NCBI RefSeq assembly: GCF_007003975.1
Contig: NZ_VFTC01000042.1
Span: 1 to 43,676 of the forward strand
Length of the DNA stretch: 43,676 nt
Reading direction: 5' to 3'
Source of the DNA: Mesorhizobium sp. WSM4306
GTDB lineage: Bacteria; Pseudomonadota; Alphaproteobacteria; Rhizobiales; Rhizobiaceae
Translations under genes and position numbers: made by a program
Shown here: piece after piece, positions 35,443-43,130 of the stretch
Layout of the letters: each line of letters starts with the position of its first letter
Numbering within the stretch: the first letter of the stretch is position 1
Notes under the pieces: model-generated
The model's input: only the letters and a program-made list of their open reading frames with translations
Told to the model about the DNA's origin: nothing
The model's database searches: none

Positions 35443-35724
35443 TCAGCGCGACTTGCCGGCATAGGCCGGCGCGCGGGCCGCGTGCGGCTTGGCGGGTGGA
35501 ACATAGGTGGCGTTTGTATCGCTGGTGGATGTGCGCGCGCCAAGCTCGATCCAGGCGTGCAGGTCATCGATGTCGTAGAGAACGCGGCCACCGACCTTGC
35601 GATATTTGGGACCGGTGCCGTAGGTCCGGTGTTTTTCCAGTGTCCGGGCGCAGAGGCCGACGACTGGCGCGGCCTCCTTCGTCCGAAGGTATTTATGGGG
35701 CGCGTCCGCGGGACCCTTCGACAT
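35443..35724 (-). CDS. rdfS: AlpA/MerR-like HTH protein, probable excisionase (RdfS-like)
   Basis: A 93-residue DNA-binding protein: HKYLRTKEAAPVVGLCARTL then EKHRTYGTGPKYRKVGGRVL and YDIDDLHAWIELG, the winged-helix layout of AlpA-type recombination directionality factors. In Mesorhizobium ICEs the protein at this place, RdfS, directs the integrase to excise the element and starts an operon with transfer genes. The ATG at 35724 has GGAG upstream. repA follows at 24 bp and the DUF2285/FseA-like gene precedes it, which agrees with the known FseA-to-rdfS activation. The gene name is by analogy. Confidence 0.8.
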   Translation of the reverse strand: MSKGPADAPHKYLRTKEAAPVVGLCARTLEKHRTYGTGPKYRKVGGRVLYDIDDLHAWIELGARTSTSDTNATYVPPAKPHAARAPAYAGKSR

Positions 35725-35856
35725 CGCTCGATCTCCATTCGGTTCTGCTGTCGTCCTGGCCTGCCGGGACGCGCAAAACGGACGATGGCTGAATTGAGAA
35801 AAAGGGAGGGAGGGCAAAGATCAGGGAAGCGTTTTTGCTACCCCTTGCCGAAAATC

Positions 35857-36462
35857 TCAGCAGTCGGATTTTCGGTTGCGACTTTGGGGATAGAGGAGAA
35901 GGTCGCGATACCCGCCCATGACCAGGCGGTCGGCGCGTCGCAGGATCGCTCGCACCTTGTGGCGAAGATGATGGTCGCGCCAGTCGCGCGCAGCTATGGG
36001 ATTGCGGGACAGAAGCTCTTCGGCGATCCGCCGGTTGGCCGCCTTCGCTCGCCTCGCATCATGGGCGCGCAGATTGAGGATGTGCCTCAGCTTCGTCTGT
36101 TGCGGCAGGGAGCCATAGGGGACACCGGGCGGTCGGTCGTTCAGCGCACGCCAGAACCGGCGGGCTGCGTCGAGACGGGTTTCGAAGTTCTCGTCGAGCC
36201 GTAGCACAATGGCATCGATGCTTTGGGCGCCGTCCGGCGTATCGACGAGGATGTGGTGCTTCTCGGAAGTGCTCGGCCACACGACATGACGTTGCTCCGC
36301 CTCGGTCCAGGTGTGGGCAGTGCTGAGTTCAGTAAGTCGAACGGCGGGTCGCGAAGAGCCCGCGAAAGCCGCTAACTTTGTCGCGCGAAGAACCCGGGGC
36401 GAGGCCTGTTCTGTCCAGACGATGTGTTTGGGTGATAGACGCTCGTTAGCAGAGATTGTGAA
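35857..36462 (-). CDS. FseA-like regulator, C-terminal ORF (DUF2285; msi171-like)
   Basis: A frame that is open from about 36510 and looks coding from about 36462: TISANERLSPKHIVWTEQAS, RPAVRLTELSTAHTWTEAEQ, then WPSTSEKHHILVDTPDGAQS, and the DUF2285 end RNPIAARDWRDHHLRHKVRA and DRLVMGGYRDLLLYPQSRN. The first internal start codon is a GTG at 36282, but conserved sequence runs well upstream of it and joins, by a +1 shift, the 36446-36655 ORF. This is the arrangement of msi172-msi171 in ICEMlSymR7A, whose frameshifted product FseA activates excision. The gene lies directly before the rdfS-like gene. Confidence 0.75.
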   Translation of the reverse strand, partial: FTISANERLSPKHIVWTEQASPRVLRATKLAAFAGSSRPAVRLTELSTAHTWTEAEQRHVVWPSTSEKHHILVDTPDGAQSIDAIVLRLDENFETRLDAARRFWRALNDRPPGVPYGSLPQQTKLRHILNLRAHDARRAKAANRRIAEELLSRNPIAARDWRDHHLRHKVRAILRRADRLVMGGYRDLLLYPQSRNRKSDC

Positions 36463-36655
36463 ATCGCGCGCCCCAGCGAGCGGCGAAGTCGGGGGGGCCC
36501 GCGAGTTCTCCTACCGTCACTAGGCGGGACGCCAGCCGGTCGCATTCGGCAACGAAATCATCGTTCCGGATCAGATACTCGGCGGCGAATTCGTCGGCTT
36601 CATAGCCGCGCATATGCTCGTATGCCGCCGGATCGGTCCAATCGCTTCGCGACAT
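36446..36655 (-). CDS. FseA-like regulator, N-terminal ORF (msi172-like)
   Basis: A 69-codon ORF, MSRSDWTDPAAYEHMRGYEA then EFAAEYLIRNDDFVAECDRL and PPDFAARWGARFHNLC, with a W-x-D-x-x-x-Y and R-N-x-x-F/Y pattern typical of the small domain that precedes DUF2285 in FseA-type regulators. It ends in TAA (36446-36448). Homologous sequence continues in the +1 frame after ARWGARF. GAGGA lies 8 nt before the ATG at 36655; an upstream in-frame ATG at 36670 is the alternative. Alone it may be a short product, as msi172 is; with the next ORF it gives a full regulator. Confidence 0.7.
   Translation of the reverse strand: MSRSDWTDPAAYEHMRGYEADEFAAEYLIRNDDFVAECDRLASRLVTVGELAGPPDFAARWGARFHNLC
36458..36466 (-). 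other. Candidate +1 programmed frameshift site
   Basis: On the minus strand the junction reads GGC GCG CGA TTT CAC. A Phe-tRNA on TTT can slip +1 to TTC with full pairing, giving ...ARWGARF-TISANERL..., the form expected from unsplit homologues. The two frames overlap only between about 36510 and 36446. A run of seven C (36491-36497) in the same overlap is a second possible slip site but would lose the conserved DFAARWG. Confidence 0.5.
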
Positions 36656-36790
36656 GGCAACGGTCCTCATCTGAGGCCCGCGTTGGGTCGCGAGCTTCGC
36701 AATCAGCTTCCGAGGCGACGGTCCGTTTGGGTAGTCAGAGAGTTGGCAAACCGCTTTGCTGATTCAGCACAGCTCCCAGTTTGAGAGGCC

Positions 36791-37069
36791 TTAGTTTGGC
36801 GCACCGCCCGCCAGGAGATATCGATAGCCGCTGGTGGTCATCCATCGGGCTCGCGCCAGATGCGTTTCCCATGCGCGGAATGCCCGTTCCGGCTCTTTCG
36901 CGGGATCGATGTGCAAAACGATCTTGGCCACTTCGCGCCAGTCGGCATCCTCGGCTGCGGCATCGAGAAGGCGGATGTACGTGAGGAGACGCTCCTCGTC
37001 GTAGCCCGTCAGGATGGAGGCGTCTGGCGCTACGTCGGCGACATCGGGATCGAGCAGAGGTTTAAGCAC
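36791..37069 (-). CDS. qseM: QseM-like antiactivator (small DUF2285 protein)
   Basis: A 92-residue protein of the DUF2285 type: DPDVADVAPDASILTGYDEE, RLLTYIRLLDAAAEDADWRE, VAKIVLHIDPAKEPERAFRA, WETHLARARWMTTSGYRYLL. In ICEMlSymR7A a protein of this kind, QseM, binds and blocks both TraR and FseA. The divergent XRE gene and its twin operators reproduce the qseM-qseC arrangement. The only in-frame start is GTG 37069, without a good ribosome binding site. A perfect AGGAGG (37116-37121) lies upstream and serves a different frame, so translation may involve coupling or the true N-terminus may be shifted. Confidence 0.7.
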   Translation of the reverse strand: MLKPLLDPDVADVAPDASILTGYDEERLLTYIRLLDAAAEDADWREVAKIVLHIDPAKEPERAFRAWETHLARARWMTTSGYRYLLAGGAPN

Positions 37070-37130
37070 AGTATGAACTGTCCAGCTTCAACAGAACCAT
37101 TCTTCAGATCGGACACCTCCTATAGCGAAT

Positions 37131-37161
37131 AGGAACGATCATTCCTAGAACGATAGTTCCT
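37131..37161. promoter_or_regulatory. Twin operators between qseM-like and qseC-like genes
   Basis: Two adjacent dyads, AGGAACGATCATTCCT (37131-37146) and AGAACGATAGTTCCT (37147-37161), related to each other (GAAC-GAT-nTTCC). They fill the intergenic space 20-50 bp before the XRE gene. The pair matches the expected layout of a small XRE repressor/activator that measures its own dose through two operators. Confidence 0.65.
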
Positions 37162-37180
37162 CTTCTGGTCCATAGTCGTC

Positions 37181-37396
37181 ATGGATCTCAAGGAGATCAT
37201 GGCGATCAATCTGCGTCGTTTGCGCCATGATCAGGATGTGACGCAGGAGGAACTGGCAGCCCGCTCTGGGCTGAGTATGCGTTACGTCGGATCGATCGAG
37301 CGTGCTCGAGTCTCGGCGAGTGTCAGTGTTCTCGGCAGAATCGCGGCTGCGCTTAAGGTGGATCCATGCGAGCTCATCAGACCATCAAAACGGTAA
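37181..37396 (+). CDS. qseC: QseC-like XRE-family regulator
   Basis: A 71-residue single-domain helix-turn-helix protein: MAINLRRLRHDQDVTQEELA, then SGLSMRYVGSIERARVSASV and LGRIAAALKVDPCELIRPSK. It is divergent from the DUF2285 gene with two dyads between. In ICEMlSymR7A QseC represses qseM and so permits transfer in a subset of cells. The ATG at 37181 has no clear ribosome binding site; an alternative ATG at 37199 follows AAGGAG closely. Confidence 0.75.
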   Translation: MDLKEIMAINLRRLRHDQDVTQEELAARSGLSMRYVGSIERARVSASVSVLGRIAAALKVDPCELIRPSKR

Positions 37397-37584
37397 GTCG
37401 ATGCTAGGTAGCTCTGACCGAATCGTTGCGGACTGGCGGGACGATAGATAAGTCCAAAAATGCATTCGACAGCAAATATGGCCACAGTCGCCTCGCGAGC
37501 CGGGCGGAGCACGGCGAGCGGCGGCGCACCGTGGCGCGGCCGTGACAGTCGATCCGTGCTCGCAGATCGACGGCAAACTGTGTT

Positions 37585-37610
37585 TGCGCGGCCGGACGTC
37601 CGGCCGCGCA
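37585..37610. terminator. 26-bp perfect palindrome after the DUF932 gene
   Basis: A fully self-complementary GC-rich sequence with arms TGCGCGGCCGGAC, 11 bp beyond the DUF932 stop. It can form a strong hairpin in transcripts from either strand, but without a T-run. Likely terminator or recombination/protein-binding site. Confidence 0.45.
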
Positions 37611-37621
37611 GTGTCGGACGG

Positions 37622-38833
37622 TCAGGTCGCTTTTTCGAGCAATGCCTTCGCTTTTCCTTCAAGCTCAAGCCGGCTGTCCTGATGGGATTTGGTACGAGCG
37701 TGCGCGGTCATCCCTTGCACGAAATCAAAGATGCTTTCCGGTGGCCTGCCTTCCTCCTGCAAAACTGCTTCGATGATCTTGCCGGTTTCCCCCTTGGAGA
37801 AACCGCGCTTGCGCAGAAACGTTTCGCGGTCGTCATCGCTGCGCGCGACGATCTTTTCGCGGGCAGCCTTGATGCCGGCGATGAACGGAGCCGGACTGGA
37901 ATTGGCAAAGCTCGTCAAGGCGGGTGCTGCCTCGTGGGCAAAACGCTGCGCAGCAAATTTCGAATGCCGGATGCTGATTTCTTCGAAACCTTCGACGCCC
38001 CAAAGGTTGCGGTTCATGCAAACCGCGCGAAGATAGAAGGATGCGATGCCAAGGGTTTTGCTGCCGACTTCCGAATTCCAGCAATAGAAGCCCCGGAAAT
38101 ACAAATCCGGCTCTCCGTTCGGCAACTGTCCGGCCTCGATGGGGTGGGTGTCGTCCACCAGAAACAGGAATACGTCGCGGTCACTGGCGTATAGCGTTGT
38201 GGTGTCCTTGGTGATGTCGACGCAGGGATTGTGTCTCATGGTCGCCCAATCCAGCACGCCCGGCACCTTCCACATGGTGTCGCCGGTGCCGTTGCCCGCA
38301 ATCTTCATGACCGCCGCGACAAGCTCATGGTCCCAGATGCGGCCATAGTCCGGGCCAGTGACCGCGCGAAGCTCGATGCGTCCGTCTTCCGTTTCCAAGG
38401 TTTTCACAAGCTCGGCGCGATGGGAAAGCAGGCCGTGCTGCAGGTTGATGCCTGCCAGCGGCGACGGAAGCTGGCGCATGTATGTGGAGGGTGCACCGAC
38501 AAGGCTGCACAGCTGGCCGAAGCTCCAATGTGTGGGCGCTGTCGGCTGGTCCTGTCCGGGCACAATGAGCGCAAGCCTTTCCGCATTGTCGCGGCTGGCC
38601 TCAACCCTTACTGCCCGGCTCTCCACAGTGCGGGCGGTGGCGCGATCCGCGCGGGCGCGCACGGCAGCGTAGAGCTCGGTAAGCGACAGATAGCGCTCAT
38701 CGTCGGGGCGCGAAAACCATTCCGACGACACGCGACCGACACGCTCGCCGCGCGAGATGTCCACGCGAAAGCCGCTGGAAACAGGCTGCTGCTGGCCGTT
38801 GCCGGTGCCATTAGTGTTCGTGATCATGTTCAT
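37622..38833 (-). CDS. DUF932 domain protein
   Basis: A 403-residue protein of the phage/plasmid-like DUF932 family: SEWFSRPDDERYLSLTELYA, HWSFGQLCSLVGAPSTYMRQ, LRAVTGPDYGRIWDHELVAA, DVFLFLVDDTHPIEAGQLPN, RGFYCWNSEVGSKTLGIASF and FYLRAVCMNRNLWGVEGFEE. Function unknown to me; such genes are frequent on plasmids and ICEs. The start at 38833 has AAGGAG about 10 nt upstream. The leader of this gene (38858-39060) is nearly the same as that of the ParB-like gene at 43109-43330, so the two are likely co-regulated. Confidence 0.85.
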   Translation of the reverse strand: MNMITNTNGTGNGQQQPVSSGFRVDISRGERVGRVSSEWFSRPDDERYLSLTELYAAVRARADRATARTVESRAVRVEASRDNAERLALIVPGQDQPTAPTHWSFGQLCSLVGAPSTYMRQLPSPLAGINLQHGLLSHRAELVKTLETEDGRIELRAVTGPDYGRIWDHELVAAVMKIAGNGTGDTMWKVPGVLDWATMRHNPCVDITKDTTTLYASDRDVFLFLVDDTHPIEAGQLPNGEPDLYFRGFYCWNSEVGSKTLGIASFYLRAVCMNRNLWGVEGFEEISIRHSKFAAQRFAHEAAPALTSFANSSPAPFIAGIKAAREKIVARSDDDRETFLRKRGFSKGETGKIIEAVLQEEGRPPESIFDFVQGMTAHARTKSHQDSRLELEGKAKALLEKAT

Positions 38834-38857
38834 TTTGCTCACTCCTTTTTTGTCAAA

Positions 38858-39060
38858 GCCGAAGGCATGTCCCCCGGCATGCCTTCCGGGGGCGCGTGAG
38901 CGCGCGGGAGTGATGGGGGCCAATGCGGTCGCGCGGAGCCGGGCTGCGCGGTCGAGCGAAGCGGGCTTGATTTTGAGAGTTGTGGTGATCAGTCAGCCGC
39001 TTTGCGAGCCGGCGGCCCTGCTCTGCAACAGACGGCAATGGCGGGGAAGCGAGGGAAAGT
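38858..39060 (-). repeat. Leader repeat, copy 1 (upstream of DUF932)
   Basis: About 200 bp similar to 43131-43330 in the same orientation and at the same distance from a gene start. Shared blocks are the GGCATGCCTTCCGGGGGCGC stretch, GTGAGCGCGCGG, GGGCTGCGCG, GATCAGTCAGC and TTGCGAGC-GGCGGCCC. It contains a hairpin with arms GAAGGCATG/CATGCCTTC. Confidence 0.75.
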
Positions 39061-39252
39061 CCCCTCGCTTCCCTGGAGGCTATGGGCAAGTTCGTCCGCC
39101 GCCCCTGCGAACAAAGGCAGCGAAGCGCACCGCCTTGAAATTTCACAATGCGACGAGCAGTGTTGGAGGACTAACGAATTATTTTCTTGTTTGGCGAAAA
39201 AGACCTGTTCGCCAACACGCCTGCCTATCCGATGACCAAGAGGAAAAGATCC

Positions 39253-39786
39253 ATGACCATTTCAAACGAGCAGCAGGACAAAGCTGATTTCGTCTCCATC
39301 GCTGCTGATATCGTCGCCGCTTACGTCGCGAACAACCCGGTGCCGGTCGCGGAACTGCCCAAGCTCATCGGCGACATTCATGCCGCGCTGCAGGGGATCA
39401 GCCCGCCTGCGGCTGAGCCTGTGGTGAAACTGGAGCCAGCGGTGTCGATCAGGAAGTCAGTGACACCGGACTACATCATCTGCCTGGAAGACGGGAAAAA
39501 ATTCAAATCGCTGAAGCGACATCTCAGCACGCATTACAATATCAGCCCTGAGGAATACCGGGCGAAGTGGAGCCTGCCTTCTGATTATCCGATGGTGGCG
39601 CCGAACTATGCTGCCGCTCGCTCGGTGCTGGCTAAGGCGATCGGGCTTGGCCGCAAGGCTGCAGAGCCTGCACCGGCGGTGAAGCCCAAACCGAAACGGA
39701 CAGCTCGTGTGGCCGCCGCGGCGACCGCGCCGGTGGTCGCGACATCTCCGGTTAAGAAACTGCGCAAAGTTGCTGCCAAGGCCTAG
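39253..39786 (+). CDS. MucR/Ros-family zinc-finger transcriptional regulator
   Basis: A 177-residue protein with the Ros/MucR zinc finger at residues about 77-135: DYIICLEDGKKFKSLKRHLS, THYNISPEEYRAKWSLPSDY, PMVAPNYAAARSVLAKAIGL. Zinc ligands are Cys, Asp and the His pair RHLSTH, as in Ros. An Ala/Lys-rich tail follows. MucR proteins bind AT-rich DNA and often silence horizontally acquired or symbiosis genes. The start at 39253 has AAGAGGAAAAG in front; 66 nt more of open frame lie upstream. It stands between DUF932 (divergent) and DUF736 (convergent). Confidence 0.9.
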   Translation: MTISNEQQDKADFVSIAADIVAAYVANNPVPVAELPKLIGDIHAALQGISPPAAEPVVKLEPAVSIRKSVTPDYIICLEDGKKFKSLKRHLSTHYNISPEEYRAKWSLPSDYPMVAPNYAAARSVLAKAIGLGRKAAEPAPAVKPKPKRTARVAAAATAPVVATSPVKKLRKVAAKA

Positions 39787-39837
39787 CCTGCCGCATCGAA
39801 CTGACTATGTTTTGGGCGGTGGCGGATCTGAACATGG

Positions 39838-39866
39838 CGAAGCCCCGTCCGCCGGACGGGGCTTCG
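39838..39866. terminator. Bidirectional terminator between mucR-like and DUF736 genes
   Basis: Perfect stem with arms CGAAGCCCCGTCC/GGACGGGGCTTCG and a 3-nt loop, followed by TTCT on the plus strand. It lies about 50 bp after the MucR stop and about 20 bp from the stop of the convergent DUF736 gene. Confidence 0.75.
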
Positions 39867-39884
39867 TTCTGCTTGGTGCCGATT

Positions 39885-40196
39885 TCACTCGGCGGCGCGG
39901 CGGGACCAGATGAGGGAGAATTCGCCCTGCGTTTCGGTCTCGACCAGGCTCGCGTAGATCGGAGCGGGGAAGCTCGGGTCGTCGAGCTTGACGGAGTGGT
40001 AGTCGCGGCCCTCTCGCGAGGTCTTCTTCCATGCCGCACCGAACTCGGTGGCGCCGGCGAAGATGCGGTAGTCCGGACCCTTTTCGTTGTCGCCTTCGGC
40101 CGGGACGAAATCGACTGCCTTGACGTTGAGGTTGAGGGTCTTGACCGAGCCCTTGAAGCCCTTTGCGGTGCTGGTGAACATGCCGATGGTGGCCAT
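39885..40196 (-). CDS. DUF736 family protein (second copy)
   Basis: A 103-residue protein: MATIGMFTSTAKGFKGSVKT, LNLNVKAVDFVPAEGDNEKG, DYRIFAGATEFGAAWKKTSR, DYHSVKLDDPSFPAPIYASL, FSLIWSRRAAE. A typical DUF736, closer to the consensus of the family than the copy at 32926-33252. The ATG at 40196 follows GGAAGGAACCACCACA, a leader that recurs at 40509-40525 in front of a decayed copy. Function unknown; plasmid/ICE-associated. Confidence 0.92.
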   Translation of the reverse strand: MATIGMFTSTAKGFKGSVKTLNLNVKAVDFVPAEGDNEKGPDYRIFAGATEFGAAWKKTSREGRDYHSVKLDDPSFPAPIYASLVETETQGEFSLIWSRRAAE

Positions 40197-40508
40197 TGTG
40201 GTGGTTCCTTCCGTTTGATCGGGCCGCGCCCATCGCGACCTCGATGGAGGTCTTGAGACCGGAGACGATCGGTCTGCACCCACCGGGGTCCCCGTTGCGC
40301 CTGCGCAATGGGGTGGTCCTTCGGGCTGGAACGAAGTGGAAGGCGGCCAGCGATGGCTTTTTTGTTTCGCGATGCAAAAGCCGGCCTTCTCGGCCGGCGG
40401 CGGAAAAAAGTCAGTGCTGGGCGTTGCAGGAAGACGATCGAGGCGAAGCCGGTCTTCGGTCAGACCCAAGCCATTCGAGGACGCAGTGGTGTGGCCTGCT
40501 AGCAGACA

Positions 40509-40775
40509 GGAGGAACCACCACAGTGGCTACGTGGTAGTGCTTCGCCCTCAGATCGCAAGAGAGTCACGGCCGGTCTGAAAGTACTCACATCTGCCGGCA
40601 GGCAGTGATTGCTGTCCGCTGAGACAAATGGAAATCGCAAGCACACCGCGCTCACTGCCGGGCGCCCCGCCTGTCGCACCATGGAAAGAACCTGCAGCCA
40701 AGAGGGCAGACCTTCACATCCAGCAAGACGGCGATCCGAGCTTCCCCGTCCCGATCTATGCGAGCCTTAGTCGAG
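40509..40775 (+). pseudogene. DUF736 remnant
   Basis: On the plus strand GGAGGAACCACCACAGTGGC (40509-40528) repeats the ribosome binding site and start of the intact DUF736 gene, with GTG for ATG. The middle is lost. From about 40680 the end reads APWKEPAAKRADLHIQQDGD then PSFPVPIYASL, the DUF736 C-terminal core (compare DDPSFPAPIYASL). No continuous frame joins the two. It lies in the otherwise gene-free 40197-40996 stretch. Confidence 0.65.
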
Positions 40776-40920
40776 CGCCGCAACGGGCGCATACGTTCCA
40801 AGCTGACCAGATGGGCTGCCGTGCGATTCGCGACGATCTTGAGAGAAGCTCGCGGTGGACGAGGCATCGCCAAGAGAGGAGCCACCACCGTCTGCCGGTC
40901 CATGTCGTGCGGTCGAGGTC

Positions 40921-40946
40921 CCGGCCACGCTGGACAGCGTGGCCGG
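40921..40946 (-). terminator. Hairpin after the ParB-like gene
   Basis: A 10-bp perfect stem CCGGCCACGC/GCGTGGCCGG with a 6-nt loop, 50 bp beyond the ParB-like stop codon. There is no T-run in the minus direction; probable terminator. Confidence 0.45.
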
Positions 40947-40996
40947 AAAATTTCAACGGTGTCCGGACCCGCCTTGACGGCTCCGGGTTCTGCCGT

Positions 40997-43108
40997 TCAT
41001 TCGGCAGCGACGTCGAAGCCCTCACCTGCCTCGCTCGCGTCGTCGCCCTCGGAACAGGCCGCATGTGCATCGTCCAAGGAGACTTGGTCGGCTGCGGAAG
41101 CCTCGTCCGCGATGGTGTCCCCTGCTTCGATATCTAGCGGGTCAGCAACCGTCGCGGGCTCCACGGTCCGCAGCAGCGCGGGCAGCCAGCCGGTCCCGGC
41201 CAGCAATTGCTCGCCAGCTTCGGCCATCGGCTGCTTCTTCAACGCCGCAAGCCTTTCCGCCGCTTCGCTGCTGACGGCTTCGCTGACTGCCGCGAGGATG
41301 TTCGCCTTGGTGATCCGTCCGAGATAGGTGCGCACGGTAGGTGTCCAATGTGCCGTCATGTCGAGCCCAAGCGCTGCCGCCAGCCGGTCCACCGTCTCAT
41401 GGGCGCGGGGCTTGCGCTCCCAAGGCTGTTTCACCGCATTGACCGTCAGTGACGCGCAATGCGCAAACAGCGCCATGACGCTGGCAGGATTAAGCCCGAC
41501 GATGAAGCCCCACAGGTCCGCCACGTCAGCCGGCATGTCAGCCGCCCATCCCGCATGCCGATCCGCGAGCGCCTTGGCCGCTGCCGTGTCTTCGATGCCA
41601 TCGGCGTGGCCGCCGAGATACGTGCTCGTCGGTCGAATTTCCAGGCAATGGGCTTCCATGCCTTGATAGAAGGCCTGCGCGGCGAGTGTATGCGTGACAG
41701 CGATAAGGACAATGTCCGGCTGCTCGCCGAGCGCAAGGCGAAGGCCTAGCGTCCGGTGGGCAGTCAGGTCGCGGACGAGAAGATCGGAAAGCGGCTTGCC
41801 GTCCTCCTCAGCGTCTTCATCGTTTCCACGATCGGGGTCCGAACTGGCATCCGCCTCGATGATCTCGCCATCGCCATTGATGGTGTGGCCTTCGTCGCTT
41901 CCTTCCGGTACTGGAAATTCGTCGTCGGCGCGAATGAAGCCGCGTTCGATACGCGCGGTCCCGTCATGGGAGAGCATAACGAACAGGCCGCCGCGCTCGA
42001 CGACCTCCGGGTCGTAGGCGTGACGCATTGCATCGATGCGTTCGATCTCAGCTTCAAGCTCGCCGAAACGCTGATCGACATCGTCGGGCAATTCCTCGGC
42101 ACTCCTCCATTGTTCTGTCAGTTGGTTGAACGTCTCGAATGCCGTTTGATAGGCGGCTTCATCTTCTTCCGACAAAACCACGGGCTGCGGGTAGTGACGA
42201 CGCAGACCGTGTGCATGCGGATAGTCGATATGGACATCAGCCCATTTCCAGCCCTCGGCTTGGCTGATGGTTTCGGCGATGCCTTGCAGCTTCTCGATGA
42301 CCATGCGGTCGAGCAAAGCCGGATCGTCATAGAAGCCGCCGCGATCATCGGTGAACAGATCGCGGATGATCATGCCGCCGGCGTCGATATAATCCGCCGC
42401 ACCGATGAAGACGGCGCGTCGGTCGCTAGCCGCGACATGGGCTCGCGTCAGTTCGCGGCGGATGAGGTAGGGCTCGCGATTGTAGCTGAGGTTTTCGAAA
42501 ACCTGCTCCTGCCGGGCGTGATCATCAGCGATGGCAAAAGCCATCAACTGGTCGAGCGTCAGACCGCCGTCGCGATAAACCTGCATCAGCTTGGAGCTGA
42601 CAGCGCCGAGCCGCAGGCGCTGGCGCACGACATGAGCGGTGATCCCAAAGCGGGCGGCAATTTCCTCAGCGCCCCAGCCACGTTCCTCGCTGAGACGTCG
42701 GAATGCCTCGAACTGATCAGCAGGCGACATGTTCTCGCGCGTGACATTCTCGTCCAGGCTGATCTCATGCGGATCGTTCTTGATGTCGATGACGCAGCGG
42801 ATCGGTTCGGTCTTCTTGATCTCCTTGCGCTTCACGCGCAAAAGCTGCGCCAGCCTGCGGCCTTCACCGATGGTGACGAGATAGAAGCCGGTTTCCGCCT
42901 CCTCGCCGTCAAGCTCAGGCTCGACCACAAGGTTTTGCAGCATGCCCTTGGCGGCGATGCTTGCCGCATAGGCTTCGATGATGGCCTCGCTATGCGGCGT
43001 CTTGCGCGCATTGCGAGGCGACTTCTTCAGCTTGTTCAGCGGAATGAAAACCCCCGTGCCGCTTTCGCCGGCTATCGTGGTTTCCGCATTCTTTGCATTG
43101 ATGGTCAT
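40997..43108 (-). CDS. ParB/RepB/Spo0J-type nuclease-domain protein
   Basis: A 703-residue protein. Residues about 20-125 form the ParB N-terminal/sulfiredoxin-like domain (GVFIPLNKLKKSPRNARKTP, GMLQNLVVEPELDGEEAETG, YLVTIGEGRRLAQLLRVKRK, DENVTRENMSPADQFEAFRR). Residues 130-170 form a ParB HTH (WGAEEIAARFGITAHVVRQR). The long C-terminal part is acidic and carries ARIERGFIRADDEF and HTLAAQAFYQGMEAHCLEI; it is typical of large plasmid/ICE ParB-like proteins of unknown task, not of a ~300-residue partition ParB. No parA is nearby. The leader repeats that of the DUF932 gene. Confidence 0.88.
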   Translation of the reverse strand: MTINAKNAETTIAGESGTGVFIPLNKLKKSPRNARKTPHSEAIIEAYAASIAAKGMLQNLVVEPELDGEEAETGFYLVTIGEGRRLAQLLRVKRKEIKKTEPIRCVIDIKNDPHEISLDENVTRENMSPADQFEAFRRLSEERGWGAEEIAARFGITAHVVRQRLRLGAVSSKLMQVYRDGGLTLDQLMAFAIADDHARQEQVFENLSYNREPYLIRRELTRAHVAASDRRAVFIGAADYIDAGGMIIRDLFTDDRGGFYDDPALLDRMVIEKLQGIAETISQAEGWKWADVHIDYPHAHGLRRHYPQPVVLSEEDEAAYQTAFETFNQLTEQWRSAEELPDDVDQRFGELEAEIERIDAMRHAYDPEVVERGGLFVMLSHDGTARIERGFIRADDEFPVPEGSDEGHTINGDGEIIEADASSDPDRGNDEDAEEDGKPLSDLLVRDLTAHRTLGLRLALGEQPDIVLIAVTHTLAAQAFYQGMEAHCLEIRPTSTYLGGHADGIEDTAAAKALADRHAGWAADMPADVADLWGFIVGLNPASVMALFAHCASLTVNAVKQPWERKPRAHETVDRLAAALGLDMTAHWTPTVRTYLGRITKANILAAVSEAVSSEAAERLAALKKQPMAEAGEQLLAGTGWLPALLRTVEPATVADPLDIEAGDTIADEASAADQVSLDDAHAACSEGDDASEAGEGFDVAAE

Positions 43109-43130
43109 GGTTCTGGTCCTTTCCCGTTAC

